Below are positions 36,202 through 44,698 of a stretch of DNA of 64,000 nt, in pieces (the stretch's first letter is position 1; every line of letters starts with the position of its first letter). The stretch is from Nostoc sp. 'Peltigera membranacea cyanobiont' N6. Lineage in GTDB: Bacteria; Cyanobacteriota; Cyanobacteriia; Cyanobacteriales; Nostocaceae. Where the stretch lies: the NCBI RefSeq assembly GCF_002949735.1, contig NZ_CP026681.1, forward strand, positions 4,680,001-4,744,000, in the 5' to 3' direction. The notes below the pieces were generated by a model, which did no database searches, was not told the origin of the DNA, and saw nothing but the letters and a program-made list of their open reading frames with translations. Position numbers and translations under genes: made by a program.

Positions 36202-37131
36202 ATGAAAAATATAGTAAAAAATCTCCTTGATGAACGAACCAAATCAATTATTAGATCGTCCGATCTATATCAAGTTTTATATAATAGAATGCATTCAAGC
36301 AAGCTAGCAGTCAGAGGTAAAAGGCTTGATATTTGTGCCAACGAAGTTGCTATCTATCTGCTTCAGTCTGGTAAAGAGAAATATGTATTGCGTGATAAGA
36401 TTTGCCTTGAAATTGGAAGTGGATGGTTGCTGACTCATTCATTAGTATTTTATCTTCTTGGAGCAAAACAGGTTTATGCAACAGATATTTATCCGTTATT
36501 GCAACCCGAAAATATTTTCAAAGCTGTATCTCAGTCTGTAGATTGGAGTATCTTGGATAGTCTATCTACATTTGAAGATCGTCACATTCTTGACTTACGT
36601 TTAAAAAAACTGCTCTCATTAAAAAATTTATCTGTAGAAGCCTTGAAAGACTTGGGTATAGAATACATTGCTCCAATTGATTTGTCTCAAAAAATGCCTA
36701 CTCAAGAAAGAATAGATTTCATATTCTCTAAATCTGTGTTAGAGCATGTGCCAGTTGATGATGTTGTGCCACTTTTAAAAAATCTTGCAAGTAGCCTCTC
36801 TGAAGATGGCTTTATGTTTCATCTCATTGATTTAGTGGATCACAGAAATAGAGAAGAAAGACCATTTGATTTCTTTATTTATCAACAGGAAGCCTACTCA
36901 AGAGAATTACAATCAAGGTGGGGAAATCGAATTCGACGCAGCCAATGGAAGCAGATATTTTCTAACCTAAAACACTTAAATTATAAATTTGTATTTGAGT
37001 GGTCGCGCCAAGACGGAGACTTCCCAGAAAAAATTGATTCCTCTATTCAATATACAGATGAAGAAGATTTAAGAATTTCTCATATCGGTGTGGTTGGAGA
37101 ATTAATATCGCTTCCGAAAGTCAAGTCTTGA
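36202..37131 (+). CDS. Class I SAM-dependent methyltransferase
   Basis: The protein has 309 residues from ATG 36202, which has AGAGAGG 8 nt upstream; the GTG three codons earlier is less likely. The SAM-binding motif I is ICLEIGSGWLLTHSLVFYLLGA, followed by the acidic end of beta-2 in VYATDIYP. FIFSKSVLEHVPVDDVVPLL is the motif IV region and FHLIDLVDH follows. The substrate is unknown. A surface-polysaccharide role is possible but not supported by neighbours. Confidence 0.78.
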   Translation: MKNIVKNLLDERTKSIIRSSDLYQVLYNRMHSSKLAVRGKRLDICANEVAIYLLQSGKEKYVLRDKICLEIGSGWLLTHSLVFYLLGAKQVYATDIYPLLQPENIFKAVSQSVDWSILDSLSTFEDRHILDLRLKKLLSLKNLSVEALKDLGIEYIAPIDLSQKMPTQERIDFIFSKSVLEHVPVDDVVPLLKNLASSLSEDGFMFHLIDLVDHRNREERPFDFFIYQQEAYSRELQSRWGNRIRRSQWKQIFSNLKHLNYKFVFEWSRQDGDFPEKIDSSIQYTDEEDLRISHIGVVGELISLPKVKS

Positions 37132-37186
37132 GGAAGGAAAGGATAAGTTTTGAGTGCAGGCTTTCTCGGCTCAAACTTCAGTATTA

Positions 37187-37407
37187 AGATGTTGTTTAAA
37201 AAGAGTTTCACTGAGACTTTAGGTACATTTATGTCTCCCCAAACCCTCTAAAAAATGGAGGAACCGGAATCAAAGTCCTCCTTTTTTAGTGTTTTGGCAT
37301 CCACCAAGTGTTTTGCATAGCGTCTCCGAACAGGAGAAGCAAGTGGTGTGGATTTAGAGGGATATAAAACTTTTGATCCCAAAAATAAGACTTTTCAAAT
37401 GTCCTCT
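37187..37407. mobile_element. Degenerate relative of the AGGATGTTTTAAAAG inverted-repeat element
   Basis: The left end GATGTTGTTTAAAAAGAG and the right end CTTTTCAAATGTCCTCT recall the element at 24743-25000. The shared interior includes ACTTTAGG, GGAATCAAAGTCCTCC, GATTTAGAGGGAT and TTTTGATCCCAAAAATAAGACTTTT. It fills the gap between the methyltransferase and SDR genes. No coding capacity. Confidence 0.6.
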
Positions 37408-37512
37408 AAATACTATTTTTACTCTTTTGAGTATACCACTTTGGGTAGTTAAAACTTATAGCCAGCATAGCTAAGATTTATAAGGTGCTTAAAAACTATC
37501 TGAATATGTAGA

Positions 37513-38289
37513 ATGCCAACTGCTTTAATTACTGGTGCTTCTAGTGGTATTGGTAAAGCTTTTGCCCAAGAACTAGCTGCACGCAAGACCAATCTTGTAC
37601 TTGTTGCTCGTTCTGAAGAGAAACTAAGCCAATTAGCTAAAGAGCTACAAGAAGAACACAAAATTCAAGTAGACGTTATACTCAAAGACCTCACAGAACC
37701 TAATGCAGCTTGTGCTGTATTTGAGGCCACAAAAGCAAAGGGATTAACCATTGACTTATTAATCAACAATGCTGGTTTGGGTTACTATGGCGACTTTGCT
37801 GAAAGTGATGGAGAAAGACAAATTAAAATCGTACAATTAAATGTTTTAGCATTGGTAGATTTAACGCATAAATTTCTCCCATTGATGCGGCAACGTCGGT
37901 CTGGAAGTATTATTAACGTATCCTCTATTACCGCATTTCAACCGATACCATACCTTTCTGTTTATGCTGCTACTAAAGCTTTTATTCTCAGCTTTAGTGA
38001 GGCACTATGGGCAGAAAATCGTCAATATGGTGTCTGTATTCTAGTAACTTGTCCAGGGCCAATAGAAACAAACTTTTTTACAGAAGCTAATTTTCCTCCA
38101 GCGCTGGCAAGTACTACAGAGAAAGGTTATTCTTCCGAAAAAGTGGTTTGGGAATCTTTAGAAGCTTTGGAAAAAGGCTATCCAACTGTTATTAGTTCTG
38201 ATACTACGACTCAAATGAGAAGCAAATTATCTCGGCTTGTACCGCGCAAACTTCTTTTGAATATGTTAGCAAAACATTTTAAAGCTTAA
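37513..38289 (+). CDS. Short-chain dehydrogenase/reductase (SDR family)
   Basis: The protein is 258 residues. The NAD(P)-binding TGASSGIG is at residues 7-14, the structural NNAG motif is present, the catalytic Ser lies in INVSSITAF, and YAATKAF contains the YxxxK dyad. The basic residue after ARSE suggests NADP preference. It is a classical SDR of the short-chain ketoreductase type; the C-terminal SKLSRLVPRKLLLNMLAK is basic and may touch membranes. The substrate is unknown. It converges on the PSII S4 gene. Confidence 0.92.
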   Translation: MPTALITGASSGIGKAFAQELAARKTNLVLVARSEEKLSQLAKELQEEHKIQVDVILKDLTEPNAACAVFEATKAKGLTIDLLINNAGLGYYGDFAESDGERQIKIVQLNVLALVDLTHKFLPLMRQRRSGSIINVSSITAFQPIPYLSVYAATKAFILSFSEALWAENRQYGVCILVTCPGPIETNFFTEANFPPALASTTEKGYSSEKVVWESLEALEKGYPTVISSDTTTQMRSKLSRLVPRKLLLNMLAKHFKA

Positions 38290-38353
38290 GTATATAGTTA
38301 GGAGTTTGAGGTTAAAGAGGTTAAATAAACCCTCACTCTTAACTCCTAACTTA

Positions 38354-39133
38354 TTACATATACCTTGTCAATTGAACTCGGTAACGGTCTTTTTTAGTGA
38401 CGGCGATTTCCCCAACTTCTAAACGTCCTTTAGAGCGAATGGCGATTAAGTCGCCTGATTTTAATTGAGAACTAGCTTGAGTAACTTCCTTCCAATTGAC
38501 GCGGACATCACCGGCATCAATGAAATCAACCATTTTACTGCGCGACATCCCAAAACCAGCAGATGCGATCGCATCTAATCGTAAAGAAGCCTCTACAGTG
38601 GTTAGTTCTTTTTTCTTGGGTTCCCGAACCTTTAACTCAGTTACTTCAATCTGTTGAGTTTTCACAGGAACCGATCGCACCTGTTTCAGACTCATTTCTA
38701 AAAATTCCACCAACTCTGGCGCGACAATCGCCTGTGCCCCTCGTTCTCCTAAAACAATAATGTCTCCCGTCTTTTCACGAACAATTCCCGTTCCCAACAT
38801 TGCGCCTAAAAAGTCGCGGTGAGAGGCGGTATCAAACAGGAAATTACCAGCAATTTCCACAGCAACAAGGCTGACTTGAGATCGATCTAGGGGAAGTTCC
38901 GAACGAGCGATCGCTATTCTTTGGCGTTCAGCTTGTGGATATCCGCCCCACGCCGCCAATTGCACTTCTGTTAATCGGTTAAATACCCGTTGAATTTCCG
39001 CCAACTCTGGGGGAGATACAAAATCTGTCAAAATCACTTCCCAAGTTTTGATGGCTTGTTCTGCTTGGTCAATTACACGAGCTACACTATCTCGATTTTC
39101 AACACCTTTTAAAAGTTCTTCTCGTGGCAACAT
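38354..39133 (-). CDS. Photosystem II S4-domain protein (YlmH-like)
   Basis: The 259-residue protein carries an S4 RNA-binding domain near its C-terminus (LRLDAIASAGFGMSRSKMVDFI, then GDVRVNWKEVTQASSQLKSGD). An N-terminal domain like YlmH precedes it, with LLKGVENRDSVARVIDQAEQA, GYPQAERQRIAI and HRDFLGAMLGTGI. Cyanobacterial and plastid members are annotated as photosystem II S4 domain proteins, though their exact role is unsettled. A TGACAAA-type repeat abuts the start. Confidence 0.92.
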   Translation of the reverse strand: MLPREELLKGVENRDSVARVIDQAEQAIKTWEVILTDFVSPPELAEIQRVFNRLTEVQLAAWGGYPQAERQRIAIARSELPLDRSQVSLVAVEIAGNFLFDTASHRDFLGAMLGTGIVREKTGDIIVLGERGAQAIVAPELVEFLEMSLKQVRSVPVKTQQIEVTELKVREPKKKELTTVEASLRLDAIASAGFGMSRSKMVDFIDAGDVRVNWKEVTQASSQLKSGDLIAIRSKGRLEVGEIAVTKKDRYRVQLTRYM

Positions 39134-39150
39134 TCTTAAAAATTATGAAT

Positions 39151-39184
39151 TTGTCATTTGTCATTTGTCATTTGTCATTTGTCA
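39151..39184. repeat. Heptameric short tandem repeat (TTTGTCA)
   Basis: Nearly five copies of TTTGTCA stand upstream of the PSII S4 gene. They are the reverse complement of the TGACAAA runs at 15056 and 26996. Confidence 0.85.
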
Positions 39185-39248
39185 ATGTCTCATTTCCTTC
39201 TTGAAAACTATCTTGATTTTAACTTTAATTCCCACTTTAGCAGTTCAT

Positions 39249-39758
39249 TCAATACACAGTATTGGGGTCAGCATAACCTTGGATATTTTCTGGATCGAAC
39301 TGACGCAATATTCGGGTTGCTTGCCGAGTGAGAGTTTCAGAGCCTTGAACGGTTACTAAGTATTTACCCGCATCTAAGCGGTTACGATAGGGTAAAGCAT
39401 CACCACTACCTACGAGTAAACCAACTCCGCCGCCCACAACGACACCACCCATAGCACCACTAGCTGCACCCAGCAGTCCGCCAACGATGTGATTGCCAAC
39501 TTCACCTGCCCAGGCAAAAGTATTTAAACCAGTGATGAGGCTGAATGTAAAACCTGCAAAAAAGCCAAATGGTATCAGCCAGGTTGCCATCAGTTGTGCT
39601 TGCTTTTTAGCTTGGTCTTTGGGGTCAATTAAGCCAAACTCGTCAGCCGTTTTATATCCCTTCCCCAGGATAGTACTGTTTATGCCTTCTTCTTCTAAAG
39701 CTAAGTAAGCAGCTTCGGCTTGAATGCGGTCTGGTAATACGGCAACAAGGTAATTCAT
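39249..39758 (-). CDS. Glycine-zipper membrane protein, conserved in cyanobacteria
   Basis: The 169-residue protein starts with a soluble part (MNYLVAVLPDRIQAEAAYLALEEEGI) resembling a small alpha/beta sensor fold. Two hydrophobic segments follow (LMATWLIPFGFFAGFTFSLI and the Gly-rich HIVGGLLGAASGAMGGVVVG). The C-terminal part (GKYLVTVQGSETLTRQATRIL) again looks like a beta-alpha unit. I know this arrangement from conserved hypothetical or stress-type membrane proteins, without a biochemical function. Confidence 0.65.
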   Translation of the reverse strand: MNYLVAVLPDRIQAEAAYLALEEEGINSTILGKGYKTADEFGLIDPKDQAKKQAQLMATWLIPFGFFAGFTFSLITGLNTFAWAGEVGNHIVGGLLGAASGAMGGVVVGGGVGLLVGSGDALPYRNRLDAGKYLVTVQGSETLTRQATRILRQFDPENIQGYADPNTVY

Positions 39759-39975
39759 TGATTTTACAATTTGTTTAATAGAAGTTTTGCCTTAATTAAC
39801 AGCGTATCAGTCTTGGTCGAATCAATCTTGCATTGGCTAGGAGTAGAGAAAGACTTTAATTCTTGCTTCCCTTCCATTGTTGGCAAGATTGGGGTTTAGG
39901 TCTGTGTTAAATTCAACTACAAACCACGAACAGCGATCGCACAAGTTAAGCACAAGTTAAATATACATGGGCCGA

Positions 39976-40353
39976 TCATTTGAGCGAATCTAGTGGTTCA
40001 CAAAAATTGTTCGCCCCTTGCTTGAGGACATAAATTAAAACTGGCGCTGCCAAAATCTTAGGAAACGTCGGCATTGCTTTTAGATGTTCCATCATCTTTT
40101 GAAGCGAACTATTAAGCAAATCTTCTCGATATTCTTGTTCGCAAATTACCACACGCCATTTTCTCGCTAAGGCATCTAACCACTCAGAATTTGCTCTTTC
40201 TGGTTGTTGTCCGGCTCGGATAGCTAGCGTCATTGCCGCATCTTCTAAATCTCCATCACAGTCTTCAATCAAATCCAGTGCTTCCATATCGCTAGGATCG
40301 TCTGCCAATTGAGAGCGAAACTGTGCAATTTCTTGAGATGTTACTTTAGTCAT
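39976..40353 (-). CDS. Conserved hypothetical protein with UBA-like segment
   Basis: The protein has 125 residues from ATG 40353, which is preferred because translation from the upstream in-frame ATG gives an Arg-rich run (YRRRHRSPRQR) from a repeat-like sequence. Residues about 17-45 (PSDMEALDLIEDCDGDLEDAAMTLAI) resemble a UBA-type three-helix bundle. The C-terminal part is helical with one hydrophobic patch (FPKILAAPVLIYVLKQG). Function unknown. Confidence 0.6.
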   Translation of the reverse strand: MTKVTSQEIAQFRSQLADDPSDMEALDLIEDCDGDLEDAAMTLAIRAGQQPERANSEWLDALARKWRVVICEQEYREDLLNSSLQKMMEHLKAMPTFPKILAAPVLIYVLKQGANNFCEPLDSLK

Positions 40354-41126
40354 GAGTCTTTGACGGGGCGAGCGATGCCTACGGCGGTAAACTACGAACA
40401 CTCAGTTATGTTAGTCCAATTTTGACTAACACAATAGACCTGTTGAGAAAAGTCTTACTTTGAGACTTGTTTGAATAGGGGCATTTTTGACAGACTATTG
40501 AGAATCGCAATTAAATTTGCCTTTTGAGTACTTTCTTGTAACTAAACCCGGATTTCTCATCACACCTCTCAAAGCCTGTGCTTGTGCAGGGGAGCAGGGG
40601 AGCAGAGGAGAGTTCAAATACCAAGTTCTTCCCCCTCTGCCCCTCTGCTCCTCTGCCCCTCTGCTCCTCTGCCCCTTCCCTCAAGCTTGTGAGAAATGCG
40701 GGTAAACTATCCTACGATTGCCTAGCTTGGGCGGGTACTAATCGCAAACCAATACTTTGTCAGCCTAAAACAATCCCAGGGCAACCACATAATGTCAATA
40801 ATAGTAGTCTATTCTCGATAGAGTCAAAAGCAATCTCATCAAGCCTTACTTGTTGCTAAATGTTTAAGTATAGCCATAACCCGTTGTAGATATCGCTTTG
40901 AATCTTGGAAACTAAAGTAAAGGATGAATGCTGATTTTTTGGTTGGTTGCGATCGAGAGTAATTTAGATAGGTTTGTCCTGAAAATATCGGCTAAAAACC
41001 TTATTTTTTTCAATTTACAAACAGTTTCGATCTACTGAAAATACTGTCTGTAGCATTTATTGCATAATTCATGGCATCTACTTTATAATTATTGAGTCTA
41101 AAACTGCTGGTTGAGGTAAATACAAC
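40354..41126. other. Intergenic region with purine/pyrimidine short repeats
   Basis: The 770-bp gap contains GGAGCAGGGGAGCAGAGGAG (about 40589-40612) and the complementary CTCTGCCCCTCTGCTCC runs (40632-40680). They can fold on each other and are typical low-complexity repeats of Nostoc-type genomes. I see no gene. The last 100 bp before 41127 should hold the FkbM gene promoter. Confidence 0.6.
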
Positions 41127-41906
41127 ATGCAACTTAGTGCAATGAAATCTCTTGGAAAGAATTTTTCCATATCAACTGGTCTATATAGACCAATTAGGAG
41201 TCTATATCGGTTGTTAAATCAAGATCGGTTAAAAGATTACTCAAGTTATTTTCAACAAGAAATTTCTTTCTACTCGAAGCTATTAAATTCTGATAGTCTC
41301 TGCTTCGATATTGGTGCAAACATCGGTGACAAAGCAGAGGCTTTTCTTCTAGCAGGTGCAAGAGTTGTGGCATTTGAACCACAGCCTGAATGTATGAGAG
41401 AACTGAAAGCTCGATGCAGTTATTATGGCAGTAAGTTTCATGCCGTTCAGAAGGCTGTTGGTGCAGAACCTGGAGAAGCAAGATTGTACACTCGCGAACG
41501 AAGTGGAATCGCAAGTTTTTATGAGGATTGGATCGGTACTGTACAAAACAGTATTCAAGTGTCTATCACAACTCTCGATCGCGCAATTGATGAATTTGGA
41601 ACACCAGATTACTGCAAAATTGATGTTGAAGGGTGGGAGCTTGAAGTTTTCAAAGGGTTGACACAACCCATTCCTTTAGTGTCATTTGAATACCACATAA
41701 CAGAACGCGAAATTAATACCACTGGTGCTTGTATAGATTATCTATCCAATCTGGGAAAAATACTGGTTAATGTTGTACCTGCTGAAATGCATTCATTTGT
41801 ATTTCAAGAATGGTTGCCTCCAGATGAGTTTCTAAAGCGTTTTCCTGAAGATGTGATAGACCTTGCGAAAGACGGCTACGGTGAGATTTGGGTTCGTAGT
41901 TGCTAA
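41127..41906 (+). CDS. FkbM-family methyltransferase
   Basis: This SAM-dependent methyltransferase has 259 residues. Motif I is LCFDIGANIGDKAEAFLLAGA near residue 57, followed by VVAFEPQPECMRELKARC. The family-specific SITTLDRAID, YCKIDVEGWELEVFKGL and FEYHITERE are all present. Family members often methylate sugars or antibiotic scaffolds. ATG lies about 10 nt after GAGG. It stands alone. Confidence 0.88.
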   Translation: MQLSAMKSLGKNFSISTGLYRPIRSLYRLLNQDRLKDYSSYFQQEISFYSKLLNSDSLCFDIGANIGDKAEAFLLAGARVVAFEPQPECMRELKARCSYYGSKFHAVQKAVGAEPGEARLYTRERSGIASFYEDWIGTVQNSIQVSITTLDRAIDEFGTPDYCKIDVEGWELEVFKGLTQPIPLVSFEYHITEREINTTGACIDYLSNLGKILVNVVPAEMHSFVFQEWLPPDEFLKRFPEDVIDLAKDGYGEIWVRSC

Positions 41907-42088
41907 TCTACATTTTGTTGGTGTAATCCTCTCATCCGCTTTTTTCGTTTTCAGGTACAAAAGTAGTAATACTTTAGATAAACCACATCTTCAGGAAAAC
42001 CTTAGTTTTTCCTCATCAAGGTCAAGGTGAGTTATTATCCACAAGCGATTTGCAAAAAGACTTCTAAATTGCTTTTCTGACTAAAAAG

Positions 42089-42124
42089 CCTCATATTTTC
42101 AGTGTATTGGCTGAAAATATGAGG
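42089..42124. terminator. 14-bp perfect inverted repeat, likely bidirectional terminator
   Basis: CCTCATATTTTCAG and CTGAAAATATGAGG pair perfectly around an 8-nt loop. On the minus strand CTTTTTAG follows, on the plus strand TTTATGG. It is 180 bp after the FkbM gene and 230 bp beyond the TolC-like gene's 3' end. Confidence 0.6.
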
Positions 42125-42163
42125 TTTATGGAAGCTTTTGATCGGAAACGCTACTTGACTTTG

Positions 42164-42269
42164 GGGACTTCCAGAAAATAAACTATCCAATTTATTCAGA
42201 TTATATTTTTCTTACTCCCTCTGCCCCCTGCTTACGCAGCGATTGGTTATTTTTTTATTTGGAAGTCCC
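42164..42269. mobile_element. Short MITE-like element (GGGACTTCCA family)
   Basis: The ends GGGACTTCCA and TGGAAGTCCC are perfect 10-bp inverted copies. The interior AAATAAACTATCCAATTT matches the interior of the element at 21978-22139 in pattern. The rest is CTCCCTCTGCCCCCTGC low complexity. No coding capacity. Confidence 0.7.
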
Positions 42270-42352
42270 TTGTGATGCCTTGAGACAGATGCGAAGTGCA
42301 TTATAAAACACAACAGCAGTCAAAAGTCTTGACGCGGTTGAGTTTCGGCTAA

Positions 42353-44602
42353 TTAGCGTAATCCTCTGAGCGTAACAGACCTTTGTAATTGAGCTAAAGC
42401 GCGGTTGTAACCCAAAATTGCTGTGACTCGATTACCTTCAGCTTGTGTGAGGTCGTTTTCAGAGTTAATCACATCAGTTTGAGTGCCTACACCAGCTTGG
42501 AATCGCAGACGGGCTAAACGTAGAGCTTCTCTAGCTTGTTCTAAAGCGGTATTAGCGGTTTGAACATTTTCCAAACTAGATTGCTGATTAGAATAGGCTT
42601 GTTCTACCTGAAAGCGAATTTGGTTGCGCTGTTCGGCAAATTGAGTTTCTGCGATCGCAATATTAGCTTTTGCCTGAGATGCCCTTGCTCTTGCTGCTCC
42701 CCCATCATACAAACTTAGACTTGCCCTGACTCCTACTGAATAACCATCAGTCACGCTGACACTATCATTGAACTGATCTAGTAGGCTGTAGCTAGCTACC
42801 AAACTAACTTGCGGACCTAGTGCTGAAAGTGCTTGCCGTCGCTGTTGTTCGCTAATGTTACGTTGTGCCAATTGCTGTTGCAATTCCGAACGGTTTTGAA
42901 AAGCCAGCACAATAGTTTGTTCTAGGGTCTGGTTCCAAAGACCAGCTAATTGTACAGGGTCGGCGGCGCTGATATTAACTGACTGCGGCAAACTGATCCG
43001 AGTAGCCAATTGACGACGGGCAATTTGCTGCTGGGAGATAGCATTAGTCAGGTTTTGTTGAGAATTTGCTAAAGTCACCTGCGATCGCAGCACATCGAAG
43101 CGCGTACCAACTCCAGCCCGCTCTAAAGATTCTGCATCACGCAAACTAGCCGCAGAGTTCGTCACAGCCGATTGGCTAATCCGCACTTGTTCATCTGCTT
43201 GTTGCAGATTGTAGTAGTCAGTGGCAACATTCAGGCGGATTGTCTCGTATTGAGTTTCTACAGCCAGTTCATCAGAGCGCTCCTGTTCCTCAGCTTGTCT
43301 GATGGTAGCTTCCCGATTCCCTGAAGTATAAAGGTTATATGTCAGTTGTGCTTGACCGTTGAAACCTGTACTAGGTGAGCCTGTGTTAGACGGGAAACCT
43401 TGCTGTCTGGATAATTCGTCCTGAAGTTGACTCGAAGCAGATTGACTGCGAGTGATATCAGCACTAACACCAAGAGTGGGAAGTAAAGCAGCTTGTGCCT
43501 CGCGGACAGCAGCACGACTGCGTTCTAGCTGCAATATCGACACCTGTAGATCGTGGTTGTTACGCCGTGCTAGCTCTAGAGCCTGTGCCAAAGTAATCGG
43601 CTGATTTCCCTGAAATGTCACTTCCTCGGCTTTGGTGGGAAATTGCAAGGGATTTGAGTTAGGAATCAGGTTATTGGGAACTTGTACTGAACCCCCTGGC
43701 GCAGGAGTTACGCTTCCTGGCACGGTGGCAGGTAGCACTGAATTCCCTGGCGCAGGAGTTACGCTTCCTGGTACAGTGGCAGGTAGCACTGAATTCCCTG
43801 GTGCAGGAGTTACGCTTCCTGGTACAGTGGTTGGGGTAGAATCTGTGGGAATCGGGGTATTGCTTTGAGCAATGCGGCCAACAGCATTTTGTTGTAAACA
43901 GGTGCTTGAAGCCAGTCGCAAAGCTGCTAAGAAATCAGTCTTACTTTTCCCTGACTCCTGTTGGCATCTTTGCCCTGACAACAGTTTCGCTGATTCTCCA
44001 CCTGTCGTTGAAGTTTGTAAAAATGTTTGCAACTCAGTAACAGTATTTATCTTTTGAACCACTGGCTGCTGTGCAGAAGACAATGGTAAAATTTCTTTTT
44101 GGACAGGAGAGAGTTTTGAAGTGTAGTTGGGAACTACTATGCTCTCTGATTTCTGCCCATCAGCACTTGAGTTACTCTGTTTTTGGTTATTTTGAGCAGA
44201 ACGGCTGACATCTACCTGTTGGGAAGGATTAGAGGTAGGTGTCAAACTTAAAAATCTACCTCGATCTTTCTTAAGTACTTGTTTTATTGGCACAACAGTA
44301 TTTCCAGCCGTAAATGCTGGAATACTGTTATTACTTAAAGGCTTCATACTAAGTTTAGTGAAACCAAAACTGGGTACTAGGGTTGGAACACTAACATTTG
44401 CACTATTTGGCAGTTGGGTATTCATCATGTCTACAACCGAGTTTTGACCATAAGTAGAAGTCAAAACACTAGGAGAAGAAGCCACCTTTACCCCAGTTAG
44501 TTTTACAGTACCAGCCCAAGCAGGCTGAGTTGTTAAGACCGCTGCCGTCACACCAGGCAAGAAGCTATAGAATAATTGCTGTCCTTTCACCGCATCCCTC
44601 AC
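42353..44602 (-). CDS. TolC-family outer-membrane efflux protein
   Basis: The protein is 749 residues. A signal peptide (FYSFLPGVTAAVLTTQPAWA) is followed by a long Ser/Pro/Asn-rich segment of about 300 residues that ends in three 17-residue repeats with PGSVTPAPGNSV. The channel domain (about 335-745) has two similar halves, each starting near LARRNNHDLQVSILQLE and LAFQNRSELQQQLAQRNI. Long coiled coils and the C-terminal GVGTQTDVINSENDLTQAEGN complete it. Cyanobacterial TolC homologues export proteins, glycolipids and metabolites. The N-terminal extension is longer than in E. coli TolC. Confidence 0.92.
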   Translation of the reverse strand: MRDAVKGQQLFYSFLPGVTAAVLTTQPAWAGTVKLTGVKVASSPSVLTSTYGQNSVVDMMNTQLPNSANVSVPTLVPSFGFTKLSMKPLSNNSIPAFTAGNTVVPIKQVLKKDRGRFLSLTPTSNPSQQVDVSRSAQNNQKQSNSSADGQKSESIVVPNYTSKLSPVQKEILPLSSAQQPVVQKINTVTELQTFLQTSTTGGESAKLLSGQRCQQESGKSKTDFLAALRLASSTCLQQNAVGRIAQSNTPIPTDSTPTTVPGSVTPAPGNSVLPATVPGSVTPAPGNSVLPATVPGSVTPAPGGSVQVPNNLIPNSNPLQFPTKAEEVTFQGNQPITLAQALELARRNNHDLQVSILQLERSRAAVREAQAALLPTLGVSADITRSQSASSQLQDELSRQQGFPSNTGSPSTGFNGQAQLTYNLYTSGNREATIRQAEEQERSDELAVETQYETIRLNVATDYYNLQQADEQVRISQSAVTNSAASLRDAESLERAGVGTRFDVLRSQVTLANSQQNLTNAISQQQIARRQLATRISLPQSVNISAADPVQLAGLWNQTLEQTIVLAFQNRSELQQQLAQRNISEQQRRQALSALGPQVSLVASYSLLDQFNDSVSVTDGYSVGVRASLSLYDGGAARARASQAKANIAIAETQFAEQRNQIRFQVEQAYSNQQSSLENVQTANTALEQAREALRLARLRFQAGVGTQTDVINSENDLTQAEGNRVTAILGYNRALAQLQRSVTLRGLR
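43696..43830. repeat. 51-bp in-frame tandem repeat in the TolC-like gene
   Basis: Two full and one partial copy of a 51-bp unit (CTGGCGCAGGAGTTACGCTT at its start) lie head to tail with few changes. They encode the 17-residue PGSVTPAPGNSVLPATV repeats of the periplasmic N-terminal extension, about residues 257-303. Being a multiple of three, copy-number change keeps the frame. Confidence 0.9.
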
Positions 44603-44641
44603 ACGAAAATCAATCTAGCGGCAGAAAACCTTTCTTCACCA

Positions 44642-44698
44642 CAGAATATAGCACGATACTAAATTTAGGAAAGAATATACTACGATACTAAATTTAGG
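44642..44698. repeat. 28-bp direct repeat overlapping the kaiC stop codon
   Basis: AGAATATA-(GC/CT)-ACGATACTAAATTTAGG occurs twice in tandem. The copy nearer kaiC contains its TAA stop. It occupies the gap between kaiC and the TolC-like gene. No terminator is obvious. Confidence 0.75.
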
